Assembly: GCF_026672425.1 (NCBI RefSeq)
Contig: NZ_JAPPRC010000006.1
Span: 248,001 to 312,000, forward strand
Direction of reading: 5' to 3'
Origin: Pannonibacter sp. SL95
Lineage (GTDB): Bacteria; Pseudomonadota; Alphaproteobacteria; Rhizobiales; Stappiaceae
DNA: 64,000 nucleotides
Part shown: positions 9,101 through 16,630 of the stretch, one piece after another
Layout of the letters: every line of letters starts with the position of its first letter
Position numbering within the stretch: the stretch's first letter is position 1
Program-made: the position numbers and the translations under genes
Notes under the pieces: model-generated
What the model was told of the DNA's origin: nothing
What the model saw: the letters and a program-made list of their open reading frames with translations, nothing else
Databases searched by the model: none

Positions 9101-10470
9101 ACCGGTGCCGCCAGGGTCTCCAACGGCTCAGCGCCGGCCGGCTCAGGCGTCAACTCCTCCTGTGCCTCAAGGGCTGCAATTTCCTCGTCTTCCAGAGCGT
9201 CAGCCGGCCGCAACACGCCGAAGCCGCGATAGCCTTCAAAGACGCGGCGGCGGTCAAAGGCCGGCAGGGCGGCCATGTCCACCGGAACCCTGAGGCCCGA
9301 GCCGGGCACGGGCCAGTCCACGGTCTTGCCGCTCCAGGTATCGCGGCGCGACAGGGCCCGTGCGATGCTGCCGCGCGGATCCAGCCCGAAGCGGGCGGCC
9401 ACTTCGGCCCAGGTCATGCCAACAATGTCGGCGGCCCGGCTGCCAAGCACATCGGCAAATTCCGGCGACAGGAACGTGAAGCGCTGGTCGACATCCATCT
9501 TCCAGGCGAATCGAACCGGACGGTCACGCAGGGCAAAGCTGCCAGCGGTGGCGTCGACCTCGGAGCTGGTGTCGCCCGACGGCGTCGCCGGTGTCTGATC
9601 TAGGGGAGAGGCCGCCGCCTCGGAAGTGCTGGCGCCTGAGACCGGGTCCAGCGGCTGCGGGGCCGCGATGTCGGACGGGATGTCGACATGGGCCGTCGTC
9701 ACCTCCGCGGTGGTGTCCTGCACGGTCACCGAAACGTCCGCATCGTCTGCTGCCTCCGGCAGATCTGCAGCCGTTTCCACAAGGCTGACGGTTTCGGCCG
9801 GGGTCAGCGCCTCGGCCTCAGCGGCAGCGCTGGGTTCCGGCTCGATGAACTCCTCGGCCGGTTCTTCGTCGACGATCATCAGATGGCGCGCGGTGCCGAG
9901 CGGCAGGCGGATCAGATTGTGGGCACGACCGGCGACCTGCACGAGGTCTTCCTGCGGCGGAATGACGGCGGGCAGGGCATTCGCATCCGCGCCGTCACGG
10001 GCGACGAGCTGGCCGGCGGCGTCGCTGAGCGCGAGTGTCATGCCGGGGGCTCCGGCGGCGATCAGCGCCAGAAACTCTGCGTCGGGTCTGGACGTCTGAA
10101 CGGGCCCATCCGCGGCCATGATGAGTGCGGCGCTTTCTCCGGTGCCAAGCACAAGCCGGCGGCACTGGCAGGTGAACAGGACAACCTTCAGTCCCTTGTA
10201 GAAGCGCAGCCGTTCAAGGCTCGGCCGATCCACTGGACCAGTTGTTGCGATGCGGGCAAGATGCGGACGTGCCTGCGCCCGGTCTAGACCGGACAGACTT
10301 GCCAGCGCCTGGGGCGACCTTGCATCAAAGAAGGCGGCGCCAGCAGCGTTGGCCCACAGCACGCGGTCGCCAGTGGCATTCCACAGCCACGCCGGGCGCT
10401 CAGCAACGATCAGCGGAGCAAGTTCGGCATGGGCGCTGAGCGCCAGGAAAGTCGTCAGGTGCTGGTCCAT
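6157..10470 (-). CDS. Large PAS-domain sensor histidine kinase of the PleC/DivJ/PdhS type
   Basis: 1437 aa from ATG 10470, preceded by AGAGGGAA; a longer frame to 10593 lacks a ribosome site. The N-terminal ~200 residues form a PAS-like sensory region, and a second PAS-like module lies near residues 320-440. About 490 residues rich in Ala, Glu, Pro and Thr follow and look disordered. Two further PAS domains lie near 935-1040 and 1065-1180. The kinase core has the HisKA box SHEIRTPLNAIIGFSEVM near residue 1216 and an ATPase domain with DTGTGM and GGGTGLGLPL. No transmembrane segment is evident, so it is probably cytoplasmic. This histidine box is typical of the kinases that act on DivK/PleD in cell-cycle and polarity control; assignment to PdhS is inference. 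Confidence 0.85.
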   Translation of the reverse strand: MDQHLTTFLALSAHAELAPLIVAERPAWLWNATGDRVLWANAAGAAFFDARSPQALASLSGLDRAQARPHLARIATTGPVDRPSLERLRFYKGLKVVLFTCQCRRLVLGTGESAALIMAADGPVQTSRPDAEFLALIAAGAPGMTLALSDAAGQLVARDGADANALPAVIPPQEDLVQVAGRAHNLIRLPLGTARHLMIVDEEPAEEFIEPEPSAAAEAEALTPAETVSLVETAADLPEAADDADVSVTVQDTTAEVTTAHVDIPSDIAAPQPLDPVSGASTSEAAASPLDQTPATPSGDTSSEVDATAGSFALRDRPVRFAWKMDVDQRFTFLSPEFADVLGSRAADIVGMTWAEVAARFGLDPRGSIARALSRRDTWSGKTVDWPVPGSGLRVPVDMAALPAFDRRRVFEGYRGFGVLRPADALEDEEIAALEAQEELTPEPAGAEPLETLAAPVVPGSEMEAAPAEADALAAGTVATVPDSAPETTLADVIVDVVGEVPAGATALALAVSEGEATATTADDDANHAETLSLVAEPTLASAPVADELGETAPSLSAADTLSEPVNPVELTPAEPESEAVLPAPASEWIADLKAAPTPVKDLEQDLVPQPSTTADLFEAPAARKDDTLAGIDSTRPLPPKEIEKAVRTLAREFDAVLERRAARKAAEAAPVRAYRETPPAEPAPARIEQPGVETAPVAAAPVPATPEPQDDPAQALVSALAAAGPQIEEIALTAAERTGDSEALPAAEEALAVVEDAVRDEAEAHVAPAAEDAVLVEADAAEPAHTETLSEANTDSAPQSLEDDIHPELQPASEDAPSTEFEPEAETPAAPVTDALQPAADPVPESKSESRVVPFTAPGGIRVPRMVPVDTSRLTKPERAAFRKIAEALGARLEGDFEEEEDDAAAAISAQPAPPVEPQRPVAPPAEPIDPRLLDRLPIGIGIVRDREVLYANETLLALLGYPHIEALEEAGGFEAIFVDPEHMPGDRLEGTIDEAMLLRRANGRLSPVDARMHTVPWNGGRGLMVSIVERVTAPAATVPAQPQPVEIPQPSGRSADTDLALSLAREQIAEMDTILETATDGVLLLDRFGTILKANGSAEALFGAARSDLVGAPLTEFLAQESHRSAMDYLDGLARNGVASVLNDGREVIGQVSSGGLIPLFMTIGRLGSGEGLKFCAVLRDITQWKAAEEELTKAKRQAENASSQKSDFLAKISHEIRTPLNAIIGFSEVMIEERFGAIGNERYKEYLKDIRTSGSHIMSLINDLLDLSKIEAGKMDLTFEAVSANDIVRECVALMQPQANRERVIIRASLPGTVPNVVADLRSLRQIVLNLLSNAIKFNKSGGQVIVSTALEPSGEVVLRVRDTGTGMNAKDLAAALEPFRQVHTARHGGGTGLGLPLTKALVEANRAGFKIDSVPDQGTLVEITFPPQRVLAE

Positions 10471-10946
10471 CGGGTTCCCTCTGCGGTGCCGCAATTCCGA
10501 AACCCCCTCGAGCCGATCTGGCGCGGCTGCTGGCGGGGCGTCTCGCCGGACATCACAACTGCCGTTGGCAGCGGTCAATCCGGTAAACATCAAGTTAATA
10601 CCGTCAAAGCCCGAGGGCGTCCATGACTGGGGAGCCCTTGCCAGACCGCGCCTTGCCTTGTGGTTAATCCCAAAGGGTTTTTTCTAATCAATCGGACCTT
10701 TGTGCCCGTTGTTCGGCAGAGCTTGCCAGAAGCTTTCACGCTGCCGCGACGGTAGGGTTCATCCTGGTCGATTGCCGAGGGGAAGACCCCATGCTACCAA
10801 TTTTGACAAGGCAACTGCCGCGTGCGCGGGCTGGCTGTCATGGTCAGGTCATCCCTTGCGTGGAAGCTGCTGTCTGTGGCGCGGGCGCTGTGCGGGCCTT
10901 TCCCGTCGATCGCCTGTTTTGCGAAATCATGATGGGGAGTGCAGGA
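10471..10946. other. 476-bp divergent intergenic region between sensor kinase and phasin
   Basis: No credible gene. It contains the upstream region of the kinase (leftward) and of the first phasin (rightward). A T-rich stretch with a run of T6 lies near 10678-10684, and some AT-rich promoter-like sequence lies near 10660-10705. No palindromic operator was found by eye. Confidence 0.45.
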
Positions 10947-11330
10947 ATGGCTACGGACAAGAACGGTTTCGAAATTCCCGAACAGATGCGGGATTTCGCA
11001 GAAAAAAGCGTCGACCAGGCCCGTAAGGCGTTCGACGACTTCATGTCGGTGACCCAGAAGGCGGTCGCCAATGTGGAAGGCTCGTCTTCTGCGGTTCAGT
11101 CCGGCGCTTCCGACATCAACCGCAAGGCCTTCGGCTATGCCGAGGAGCATGTCGATGCCGCCTTCCGCTTCGCCCAGCAGATGGTGCGCGCCAAGGACAT
11201 GGAAGAAATGATGAAGCTGCAGCAGGACTACCTGCGCAGCCAGATGGAGCAGCTTGGCGAGCAGGCGCGCGAAATCAGCGATGCCGCGACTCGTACCGCG
11301 CAGGATGCGGCCCGCGCAGCCAAGGACTGA
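10947..11330 (+). CDS. Phasin family protein (PHB granule-associated)
   Basis: 127 aa from ATG 10947, behind a GGGGAG ribosome site; the longer frame from 10791 is not phasin-like. The amphipathic helical sequence NGFEIPEQMRDFAEKSVDQA with following AFDDFMSVTQKAV is characteristic of Phasin_2 (PF09361). The rest is Ala/Gln/Glu-rich helix with few hydrophobic runs. Phasins coat polyhydroxyalkanoate granules and affect granule number and depolymerisation. A second phasin follows 340 bp downstream with its own promoter. Confidence 0.88.
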   Translation: MATDKNGFEIPEQMRDFAEKSVDQARKAFDDFMSVTQKAVANVEGSSSAVQSGASDINRKAFGYAEEHVDAAFRFAQQMVRAKDMEEMMKLQQDYLRSQMEQLGEQAREISDAATRTAQDAARAAKD

Positions 11331-11670
11331 TTGTCCGTCTTCTGACCTTTGTCCCGGCGACAAAGATTCACCCAGATCATCCTGCCCGTGGCCTTTGCCA
11401 TGGGCAGGACCGGATGCGCCGGCACGAGGCTGGCATTCCGCCATTCAGTCAAGTCGTTGACGCTACGAGATTTTATCCTTGCAGCTTCCTACTGCACGGA
11501 ATGACCCTGCGTTACTTTTCATTGTGCACTGCAAAATAATGTTGCAATGCAGCACGGCCTCACCTATATTAACCCTGCGGATGACGGAGGGACGGGCGGC
11601 ACGGCCGTCCACGTCCCCCATGCCGGACGATTGCCACGTGATCGGCTCCGGCCCCAGCAGGAGATGACAC
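11331..11670. other. Intergenic region between the two phasin genes
   Basis: 340 bp without a gene. An imperfect hairpin (TGCCCGTGGC, loop, GCCATGGGCA near 11382-11405) could end the first phasin transcript. The second half holds the promoter and operator listed separately. Confidence 0.5.
11521..11570 (+). promoter_or_regulatory. Promoter of the second phasin with overlapping PhaR-like operator
   Basis: A -35 TTGCAA (11542-11547) and a -10 TATATT (11565-11570) are separated by 17 bp, about 100 bp upstream of the phasin start. The -35 lies inside a 35-bp tract (11521-11555) dense in TGC and GCA steps, including GTGCACTGCA and TTGCAATGCAGCAC. PhaR repressors of alphaproteobacterial phasin genes are known to bind TGC/GCA-rich, imperfectly dyad sequences. 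The geometry fits repression by promoter occlusion; no phaR gene is in the window. Confidence 0.6.
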
Positions 11671-12198
11671 ATGAGCGTTGAAATTTCGCCGGAAGCCACG
11701 GCACCGAAGGCCGCCCCGAAGGCGCGCGCAACCAAGACCACCAAGCCGGCAACCGCCGCTTCCCCTTTCTCTGATTTCGAGGCTTTTTCCATGCCGAAGA
11801 TCGAAGTTCCCGCAATGGTTCGTGAAATGACCGAAAAGGGCATCGAACAGGCCCGTGACGCCTATTCCAAGGTGAAGTCGGCTGCTGAAGAGGCAACCGA
11901 CCTGCTCGAAGACACCTTCGAGACCTCGCGTCAGGGCGTTGTCGAGTTCAACATGAAGGCGCTGGACGCTGCCAAGGTGAACACCGACGCCACCTTCTCG
12001 TTCTTCAAGGACCTGATGGGCGTCAAGACCGTCGCTGAAGCCATCGAGCTGCAGTCGACCTTCGCTCGCCAGCAGTTCGACGCGCTGAGCGCCCAGGCCA
12101 AGGACATGCAGGAGTTCGCCACCAAGCTGACCTCCGACGTCACTTCGCCGGTCAAGGAAGCCGTCGAGAAGTCCTTCAAGGACATCAAGGCTGCCTGA
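11671..12198 (+). CDS. Phasin family protein, second copy
   Basis: 175 aa from ATG 11671 with the ribosome site GGAGATGACAC. The N-terminal ~30 residues are Ala/Lys/Pro/Thr-rich and basic (APKAAPKARATKTTKPATAA), like flexible DNA- or granule-contacting tails. Residues ~40-170 are the phasin helix bundle, with FNMKALDAAKVNTDATFSFF and AIELQSTFARQQFDAL, a classic phasin (TIGR01841-like) pattern. It coats PHB granules. It is transcribed from its own promoter with a PhaR-like operator and ends at a strong terminator. Confidence 0.92.
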   Translation: MSVEISPEATAPKAAPKARATKTTKPATAASPFSDFEAFSMPKIEVPAMVREMTEKGIEQARDAYSKVKSAAEEATDLLEDTFETSRQGVVEFNMKALDAAKVNTDATFSFFKDLMGVKTVAEAIELQSTFARQQFDALSAQAKDMQEFATKLTSDVTSPVKEAVEKSFKDIKAA

Positions 12199-12232
12199 TC
12201 AGATCAGCAGCCGCTGATCGATCACGACATTC

Positions 12233-12262
12233 AGCCCCGGTGCGCAAGCGCCGGGGCTTTTT
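12233..12262 (+). terminator. Intrinsic terminator after second phasin
   Basis: An 11-bp stem with one G-U pair (AGCCCCGGTGC with GCGCCGGGGCT), a GCAA tetraloop, and then TTTTT. It lies 35 bp beyond the phasin stop. Confidence 0.93.
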
Positions 12263-12283
12263 GTTGATGGCGCCACGTCAGTC

Positions 12284-12823
12284 TCAGGACATGACCGAAG
12301 CAAGATCGAACCTGTACGTCACACCATGGGCCATCCACCCCGCTGCCGCGGCCCCGTCCAGTTCGCCGCCAAGCTTCTCGGCAAGCCGGCGGGAGGGCGT
12401 GTTGTCTGCGTCGATTTCGCAGTGCGCATGATGCCAGCCGAGGTCCCTCGCCAACCAGAGATTGACCCGTCTTGCCGCTTCAAGGGCAAAGCCTCGCCCT
12501 TCAAACTCATCGCTCCACAGGGTCCAGGTCAGTTCCGGGCCGGCCAGGTCGGTGAGTTGAAAGGGACCGACATGACCCATCGCGCGTCCTGTTTCCCGGC
12601 AGGTGATCGCAAACCGCCCGAAGCCCCGCAGGCGCCAATGACCGATCATGGAGGCGAACTTCTCCTGAACTGCATATTCGGGCTTGGGGCCGCCGGTGTA
12701 GCGGGTGCGGTCGGACGACGTCGCATACGCGCGGAACGCCGGCAGGTCAGCCGCGATGAATGTCCGCAGAATCAGGCGTTCGGTTTCAAGCACAGGTGTG
12801 CCCGTCAGAGCGGGAAAGGTCAT
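12284..12823 (-). CDS. GNAT family N-acetyltransferase, RimJ/RimL-like
   Basis: 179 aa. The N-terminus LETERLILRTFIAADLPAF is the standard opening of the Acetyltransf_3 (RimL-type) GNAT domain. The acetyl-CoA loop region is RGFALEAARRVNLWL near residue 110, and the CEIDADNTPSRRLAEKLG segment near residue 137 matches the family's conserved beta5-alpha4 motif. It would transfer an acetyl group to an amine, of a protein N-terminus or a small molecule. It lies between the phasin terminator and the acyl-CoA dehydrogenase gene on the same strand. The substrate is unknown. Confidence 0.88.
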   Translation of the reverse strand: MTFPALTGTPVLETERLILRTFIAADLPAFRAYATSSDRTRYTGGPKPEYAVQEKFASMIGHWRLRGFGRFAITCRETGRAMGHVGPFQLTDLAGPELTWTLWSDEFEGRGFALEAARRVNLWLARDLGWHHAHCEIDADNTPSRRLAEKLGGELDGAAAAGWMAHGVTYRFDLASVMS

Positions 12824-12873
12824 GGAGGTCGCGCTCGCATTGGAACAGGAGCGGTCTATGACGCAGTCCTGTG

Positions 12874-14028
12874 TCAGATTGATTTCAGTACCTCGCGGGC
12901 GATGATCAACCGCTGGATCTCGCTGGTGCCTTCGTAGATCGTGGTGATGCGCGCGTCACGAGCGTGGCGTTCGAGCGGATAGTCCTTGATGTAACCTGCG
13001 CCACCGTGGATCTGCAACGCCGTATAGGTCGCCTTCTGGGCGGCTTCCGAGGCAAAGAGCTTGGCCATGGAAGCCTCCTTGCCGAAGGGCCGGCCCTGGT
13101 CCTTGGCCCAGGCGGCCTGAAGGATCAGGAGACGCGCCGCCTCCAGCTCGGTTTCGCGGTCGGCAATCATCCACTGGATGCCCTGCATGTCGGCCAGTGA
13201 CTGGCCGAACTGTTGCCGTTCGCGGGCATAGGCCTTGGCCGCATCCATCGCGGCCCGGGCAATGCCGAGAGCCAGGGACGCAACGCCAATGCGCCCGCCC
13301 GCCAGTTCGCCGACGGCCGTGCGGAAGCCGCCGTTTTCAGGGCCCATCAGGGCACTGGCCGCGACGCGGCAGTCCTGGAACAGCACCTCGTTGGTGGCCG
13401 AGCCAGTCTGGCCCATCTTCTTCTCCGCCTTGCCGATGACGAGGCCGGGCGTTCCAGCTTCCACGAGGAAACAGGAAATGCCCTTGCCCTTAGGGGCTTG
13501 CGGATCTGTCACCGCCCAGACCACAAAGACGCCGGCATATTCGGCCGAGGTGATGTAAAGCTTTGCTCCGTTCAGGACATAGCTGTCGCAGTCCTTCACC
13601 GCCCGCGTCCGCATGCCGGCCGGGTCCGATCCGGCGCCGGCCTCCGTCAGGCAGAAGCCGCCGGCGGGATAGGTGCCGTCGCAGAGCTTGGGCAGGTAGG
13701 CGGCGCGCTGGGCGTCACTGCCGACCGCCTGGATGACCTCGCCGACCATGTTGCTGACAGAACAGGTGACCGCGGTGGAGGCGCAGGCGCGGGCAAGCGC
13801 CTCGATGGCAAGCGCGAAGGCAACCGTGCCCGCTTCCGTGCCGCCATATTCGGCGCGGACGTTAAGACCCATGAAGCCGTTCTCGGCCAGAAGACTGAGA
13901 TTGCTGAGAAATTCCACGCGGCCTTCGCCCCGGTCCAGCGTTTCGGCCAGCGGCGCGATCCTGTCTTCCGCCAGTTTGCGGGCTGTGTCGGCGATGAGCT
14001 GCTGTTCTTCGGTCAGGTCGAAATGCAT
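12874..14028 (-). CDS. Acyl-CoA dehydrogenase family protein
   Basis: 384 aa from ATG 14028 (MHFDLTEEQQLIADTARKLA), the typical ACAD start; the upstream extension to 14124 is unlike the family. FAD-binding and active-site motifs are present: GGFCLTEAGAGSDPAGM near residue 125, QIHGGAGYIKDYPLERHARD near residue 335, and YEGTSEIQ near residue 365, whose glutamate is the usual catalytic base. It oxidises an acyl-CoA thioester to the enoyl-CoA and passes electrons to ETF. The closest family is short/branched-chain or isobutyryl-CoA dehydrogenase type, but the chain length cannot be read from the sequence. A GST-like or beta-oxidation operon partner is not adjacent. Confidence 0.93.
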   Translation of the reverse strand: MHFDLTEEQQLIADTARKLAEDRIAPLAETLDRGEGRVEFLSNLSLLAENGFMGLNVRAEYGGTEAGTVAFALAIEALARACASTAVTCSVSNMVGEVIQAVGSDAQRAAYLPKLCDGTYPAGGFCLTEAGAGSDPAGMRTRAVKDCDSYVLNGAKLYITSAEYAGVFVVWAVTDPQAPKGKGISCFLVEAGTPGLVIGKAEKKMGQTGSATNEVLFQDCRVAASALMGPENGGFRTAVGELAGGRIGVASLALGIARAAMDAAKAYARERQQFGQSLADMQGIQWMIADRETELEAARLLILQAAWAKDQGRPFGKEASMAKLFASEAAQKATYTALQIHGGAGYIKDYPLERHARDARITTIYEGTSEIQRLIIAREVLKSI

Positions 14029-14141
14029 GATGCCTCCGGTGCCGGTCCTCTGGCTGTTGCTGCGCAATATGGCGCGAGCTTCGGCGAAAGGGCAGGGGGT
14101 GGCACGCCGGAACCTGCCCTCCAAAGGGAGGATGCGCCGGA

Positions 14142-14846
14142 TCAGGCGCCGAGCAAACGGGTCCAGGCTTCGGCCAGCGCCTTGCCGGTTGCATCAGCGC
14201 GGGCAGCATGGCGCTCGGCTTCAACGGGCAACCGCTCCGACCAATCCGGAGTGTCAGAGGCGATCATGCCGGCAAAAGTCTCTGACCAGTCAAGCACTTC
14301 GGGCAAGGCGGCTTCAAAGTGGAACTGGAAGGCATAGGTGCTTCGGCCCAGCCGGAAGCCCTGGTTGACCGTCTGCCGGCTGGTCGCCAGATGCACCGCT
14401 TCGGGAGGCAGATCAAAAGTGTCATTGTGCCAGTGAAACAGCGGCGCGCCATCGCCAAGGGCTGAAAACACCGGGTCCGCGCGGCCGGCGTCGGTCGGGG
14501 TCACGTCATGCCAGCCGAACTCGATTGGCCGGCCAATGATGTTGCGGCCGCCAAAGGTTCGGGCGATCAGCTGCGAGCCGAGGCAGATGCCCATGACCGG
14601 GCGCTCGGCCTGGTGGAAACCGCGGATAAGGTCGCAAACCCTTGGCAGGAAAGGAGAACCCTCATCGTCGAGGGCGTTTTGCCCGCCGCCGAACACGACC
14701 AGTCCGGCATAGCCGTCGACGGATGCGGGGACAGGCTCGCCCTCGAAGGCGCGGATCTTGACCACCTCGACCCCGGCCGTTTCCAGCGCGCGGCCGACGT
14801 TGCCATAAGGTGTGTCCTGATAGTTCTCGATGGCAAGAACGCGCAT
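14142..14846 (-). CDS. Class I glutamine amidotransferase (GATase1) domain protein
   Basis: 234 aa from ATG 14846 (MRVLAIENYQDTPYGNVG); the longer frame to 14885 adds a basic tail with no ribosome site. The nucleophile cysteine lies in MGICLGSQLIA near residue 87, and the active-site histidine in FQFHFEA near residue 174. HWHNDTFDLPPEA is the segment seen in GMP-synthase-like stand-alone amidotransferases (COG0518). It hydrolyses glutamine or a gamma-glutamyl substrate. No synthetase partner is beside it, so it may act alone, like gamma-glutamyl-GABA hydrolase-type enzymes. Confidence 0.88.
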   Translation of the reverse strand: MRVLAIENYQDTPYGNVGRALETAGVEVVKIRAFEGEPVPASVDGYAGLVVFGGGQNALDDEGSPFLPRVCDLIRGFHQAERPVMGICLGSQLIARTFGGRNIIGRPIEFGWHDVTPTDAGRADPVFSALGDGAPLFHWHNDTFDLPPEAVHLATSRQTVNQGFRLGRSTYAFQFHFEAALPEVLDWSETFAGMIASDTPDWSERLPVEAERHAARADATGKALAEAWTRLLGA

Positions 14847-14924
14847 GACGGCAAGGCTCCGCTTCCGTGTGGTCTGGACTTTCAATCGGCAATATCCTGT
14901 GTCTCGTCAACAGGGAACGGATGG

Positions 14925-15551
14925 ATGAGCTATCGCAATCGCGTGTGGCCGGATGGCCGGATTGTTGCCGAGGCGGCACGCGGTACCGTCATGGGCAATC
15001 GTGGTGGCCGCATCCATGATGTTGAAACAAAAGAGATAATCCGAGAGCAGGCCAGCCGGCGCTGGATCTGCTGCGTGCTGTCCTTCAAGGGCCGTCAGCG
15101 GCAGGTGATGGGGCAGGGCTATACCGAGCTGTTCTTTCTGGACGAGGTCACGACGCTTGCTGCAGGGCATCGACCCTGTTTCGAATGCCGCCGTGATGCG
15201 GCGCGGGCGTACGCCGGAGCGATAGCGCAAGTCCTTGATTTCAAATGCAGTCCGGGCGCGGACGAAATGGATCGGCGGTTGGCGCAGGAGCGCGGCCGTG
15301 GCTGGTCCGGAGAGCGGATGACTGATCTTTCCGGCTGTCCGGATGGGACGGTCTTCAGCCAGGATGGCGAGTTTTTTGCCTTGTACAACAAAGGCTTGTT
15401 GCGTTGGACACCGGCCGGCTATGCCGCAGCCGGGATCATGCCTGCGGGGCTTCCTCTCCATGTGCTGACGCCGTCCCTGTCGCGGGCCGCGCTTGGTGCC
15501 GGCTATCGGCCGATCTGGCATCCGTCCGCCCGCGATGCTTCAGCGTTGTGA
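14925..15551 (+). CDS. Conserved hypothetical protein with a CxxC pair, 208 aa
   Basis: The start is ATG 14925, preceded by CAGGGAACGG; the same frame runs further upstream across the divergent amidotransferase gene but is antisense there. The sequence contains HRPCFECRRDAARAYAGA near residue 87, suggesting a metal or redox CxxC site, and isolated cysteines near residues 43-44 (WICC) and 102. There is no signal peptide or membrane segment. I do not recognise the family, and no function is proposed. It is divergent from the glutamine amidotransferase with a 78-bp gap. Confidence 0.65.
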   Translation: MSYRNRVWPDGRIVAEAARGTVMGNRGGRIHDVETKEIIREQASRRWICCVLSFKGRQRQVMGQGYTELFFLDEVTTLAAGHRPCFECRRDAARAYAGAIAQVLDFKCSPGADEMDRRLAQERGRGWSGERMTDLSGCPDGTVFSQDGEFFALYNKGLLRWTPAGYAAAGIMPAGLPLHVLTPSLSRAALGAGYRPIWHPSARDASAL

Positions 15552-15644
15552 ATGGATGAGTTCACGAACTCTCATTTGTGTTTGGCTGGCGCGCGGAGGA
15601 TTGTGCGGGCACGCTGACAAACTCATGCCCTTTCGGGAGAATTC

Positions 15645-16577
15645 ATGTCCCTGACGACCCCAATGTCCGCCCAGACCGCCCAACCGGGCGCGGCGCGCCT
15701 GACCTCGACCGATTTCGGCCTTTACGGCATGACGATTTTCGCCTGGGGCTTCAGCTGGATCGCCATGAAGGGGCAGGTGGCGGGCGTGGTGCCGGAGGTG
15801 TCGGTGTTCTGGCGCTTCGTCCTGGCGGCCCTCGTCATGCTGGCCTGGAGCCTTGCCGCCCGGGACCGGCTTCTGGCCTTTCCGCTAAAGGCGCATCTGC
15901 GCTTCGCCGGACTTGGGGCGTTCATCTTCTCGACCAACTTCACCCTGTTCTATTACGGCGCGCAGTACCTGCCCTCTGGCCTGCTGGCGGTGGTGTTCTC
16001 GCTGGCGTCGGTGTTCAACCTGATCCTCGGCTTCCTGCTGTTCGCGCAGCGGCCGAAGCTGGTCATGCTGCTGGCCGGGCTGACCGGGTTTTCCGGCATT
16101 GCGTTGATGTTCTGGCCGCAGATTGTCGGGGCGGAACTGAACGTCGATGCCGCCAAGGGACTAGGCCTCTGCATTGCCGGAACGCTGTCCTTCTGCATGG
16201 GCAACATGGTGTCGGCCTCAAACCAGAAGTCCGGGATCGCCGTGCGGCCGGCAACGACCTGGGGCATGATCTATGGCGCCTGTTTCCTCGGGCTGTTCTG
16301 CCTCCTGCGCGGCGACAGCTTCGCCGTGCCGCTGACGCCGGTCTATCTTGGCAGCCTGGCCTATCTGGCGGTGATCGCCTCGGTGGTGGCCTTTGCCTCC
16401 TACCTGACCCTGCTCGGCCGCATCGGGTCAGCGCGGGCGGGCTATTCGACCGTGATCTTTCCGGTCGTGGCACTGACGGTTTCGACCGTGGTGGAGAATT
16501 ACCACTGGACCCCGGCCGCGCTAATCGGCCTGGGGCTGGTCCTTGCCGGCAACATCATGATGCTGAAGGCGAAATAA
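15645..16577 (+). CDS. DMT superfamily (EamA) transporter
   Basis: 310 aa with ten predicted membrane segments arranged as two EamA repeats; the first repeat begins near residue 25 (LYGMTIFAWGFSWIAMKGQ) and the second near residue 170. A GRIGSARAGYSTVIFPVVAL segment in the second half is typical of drug/metabolite exporters of the RhaT/YdcZ-like branch. It likely exports an amino acid or other small metabolite through the inner membrane. It is monocistronic, with a perfect palindromic hairpin immediately after its stop. The start has the ribosome site GGGAGAATTC. Confidence 0.9.
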   Translation: MSLTTPMSAQTAQPGAARLTSTDFGLYGMTIFAWGFSWIAMKGQVAGVVPEVSVFWRFVLAALVMLAWSLAARDRLLAFPLKAHLRFAGLGAFIFSTNFTLFYYGAQYLPSGLLAVVFSLASVFNLILGFLLFAQRPKLVMLLAGLTGFSGIALMFWPQIVGAELNVDAAKGLGLCIAGTLSFCMGNMVSASNQKSGIAVRPATTWGMIYGACFLGLFCLLRGDSFAVPLTPVYLGSLAYLAVIASVVAFASYLTLLGRIGSARAGYSTVIFPVVALTVSTVVENYHWTPAALIGLGLVLAGNIMMLKAK

Positions 16578-16580
16578 GCA

Positions 16581-16616
16581 ACAGAAGCGTCCCGGACCGG
16601 TCCGGGACGCTTCTGT
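16581..16616. terminator. Perfect 18-bp-arm palindrome between convergent genes
   Basis: Arms of 18 bp (starting ACAGAAGCGTCCCGGACC) are exact reverse complements with no loop bases. The palindrome lies 3 bp after the DMT transporter stop and 14 bp before the stop of the convergent GST gene. It probably serves as a bidirectional terminator or mRNA 3'-end element; there is no U-run. Confidence 0.7.
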
Positions 16617-16630
16617 CGGAGCGGTCCGGA

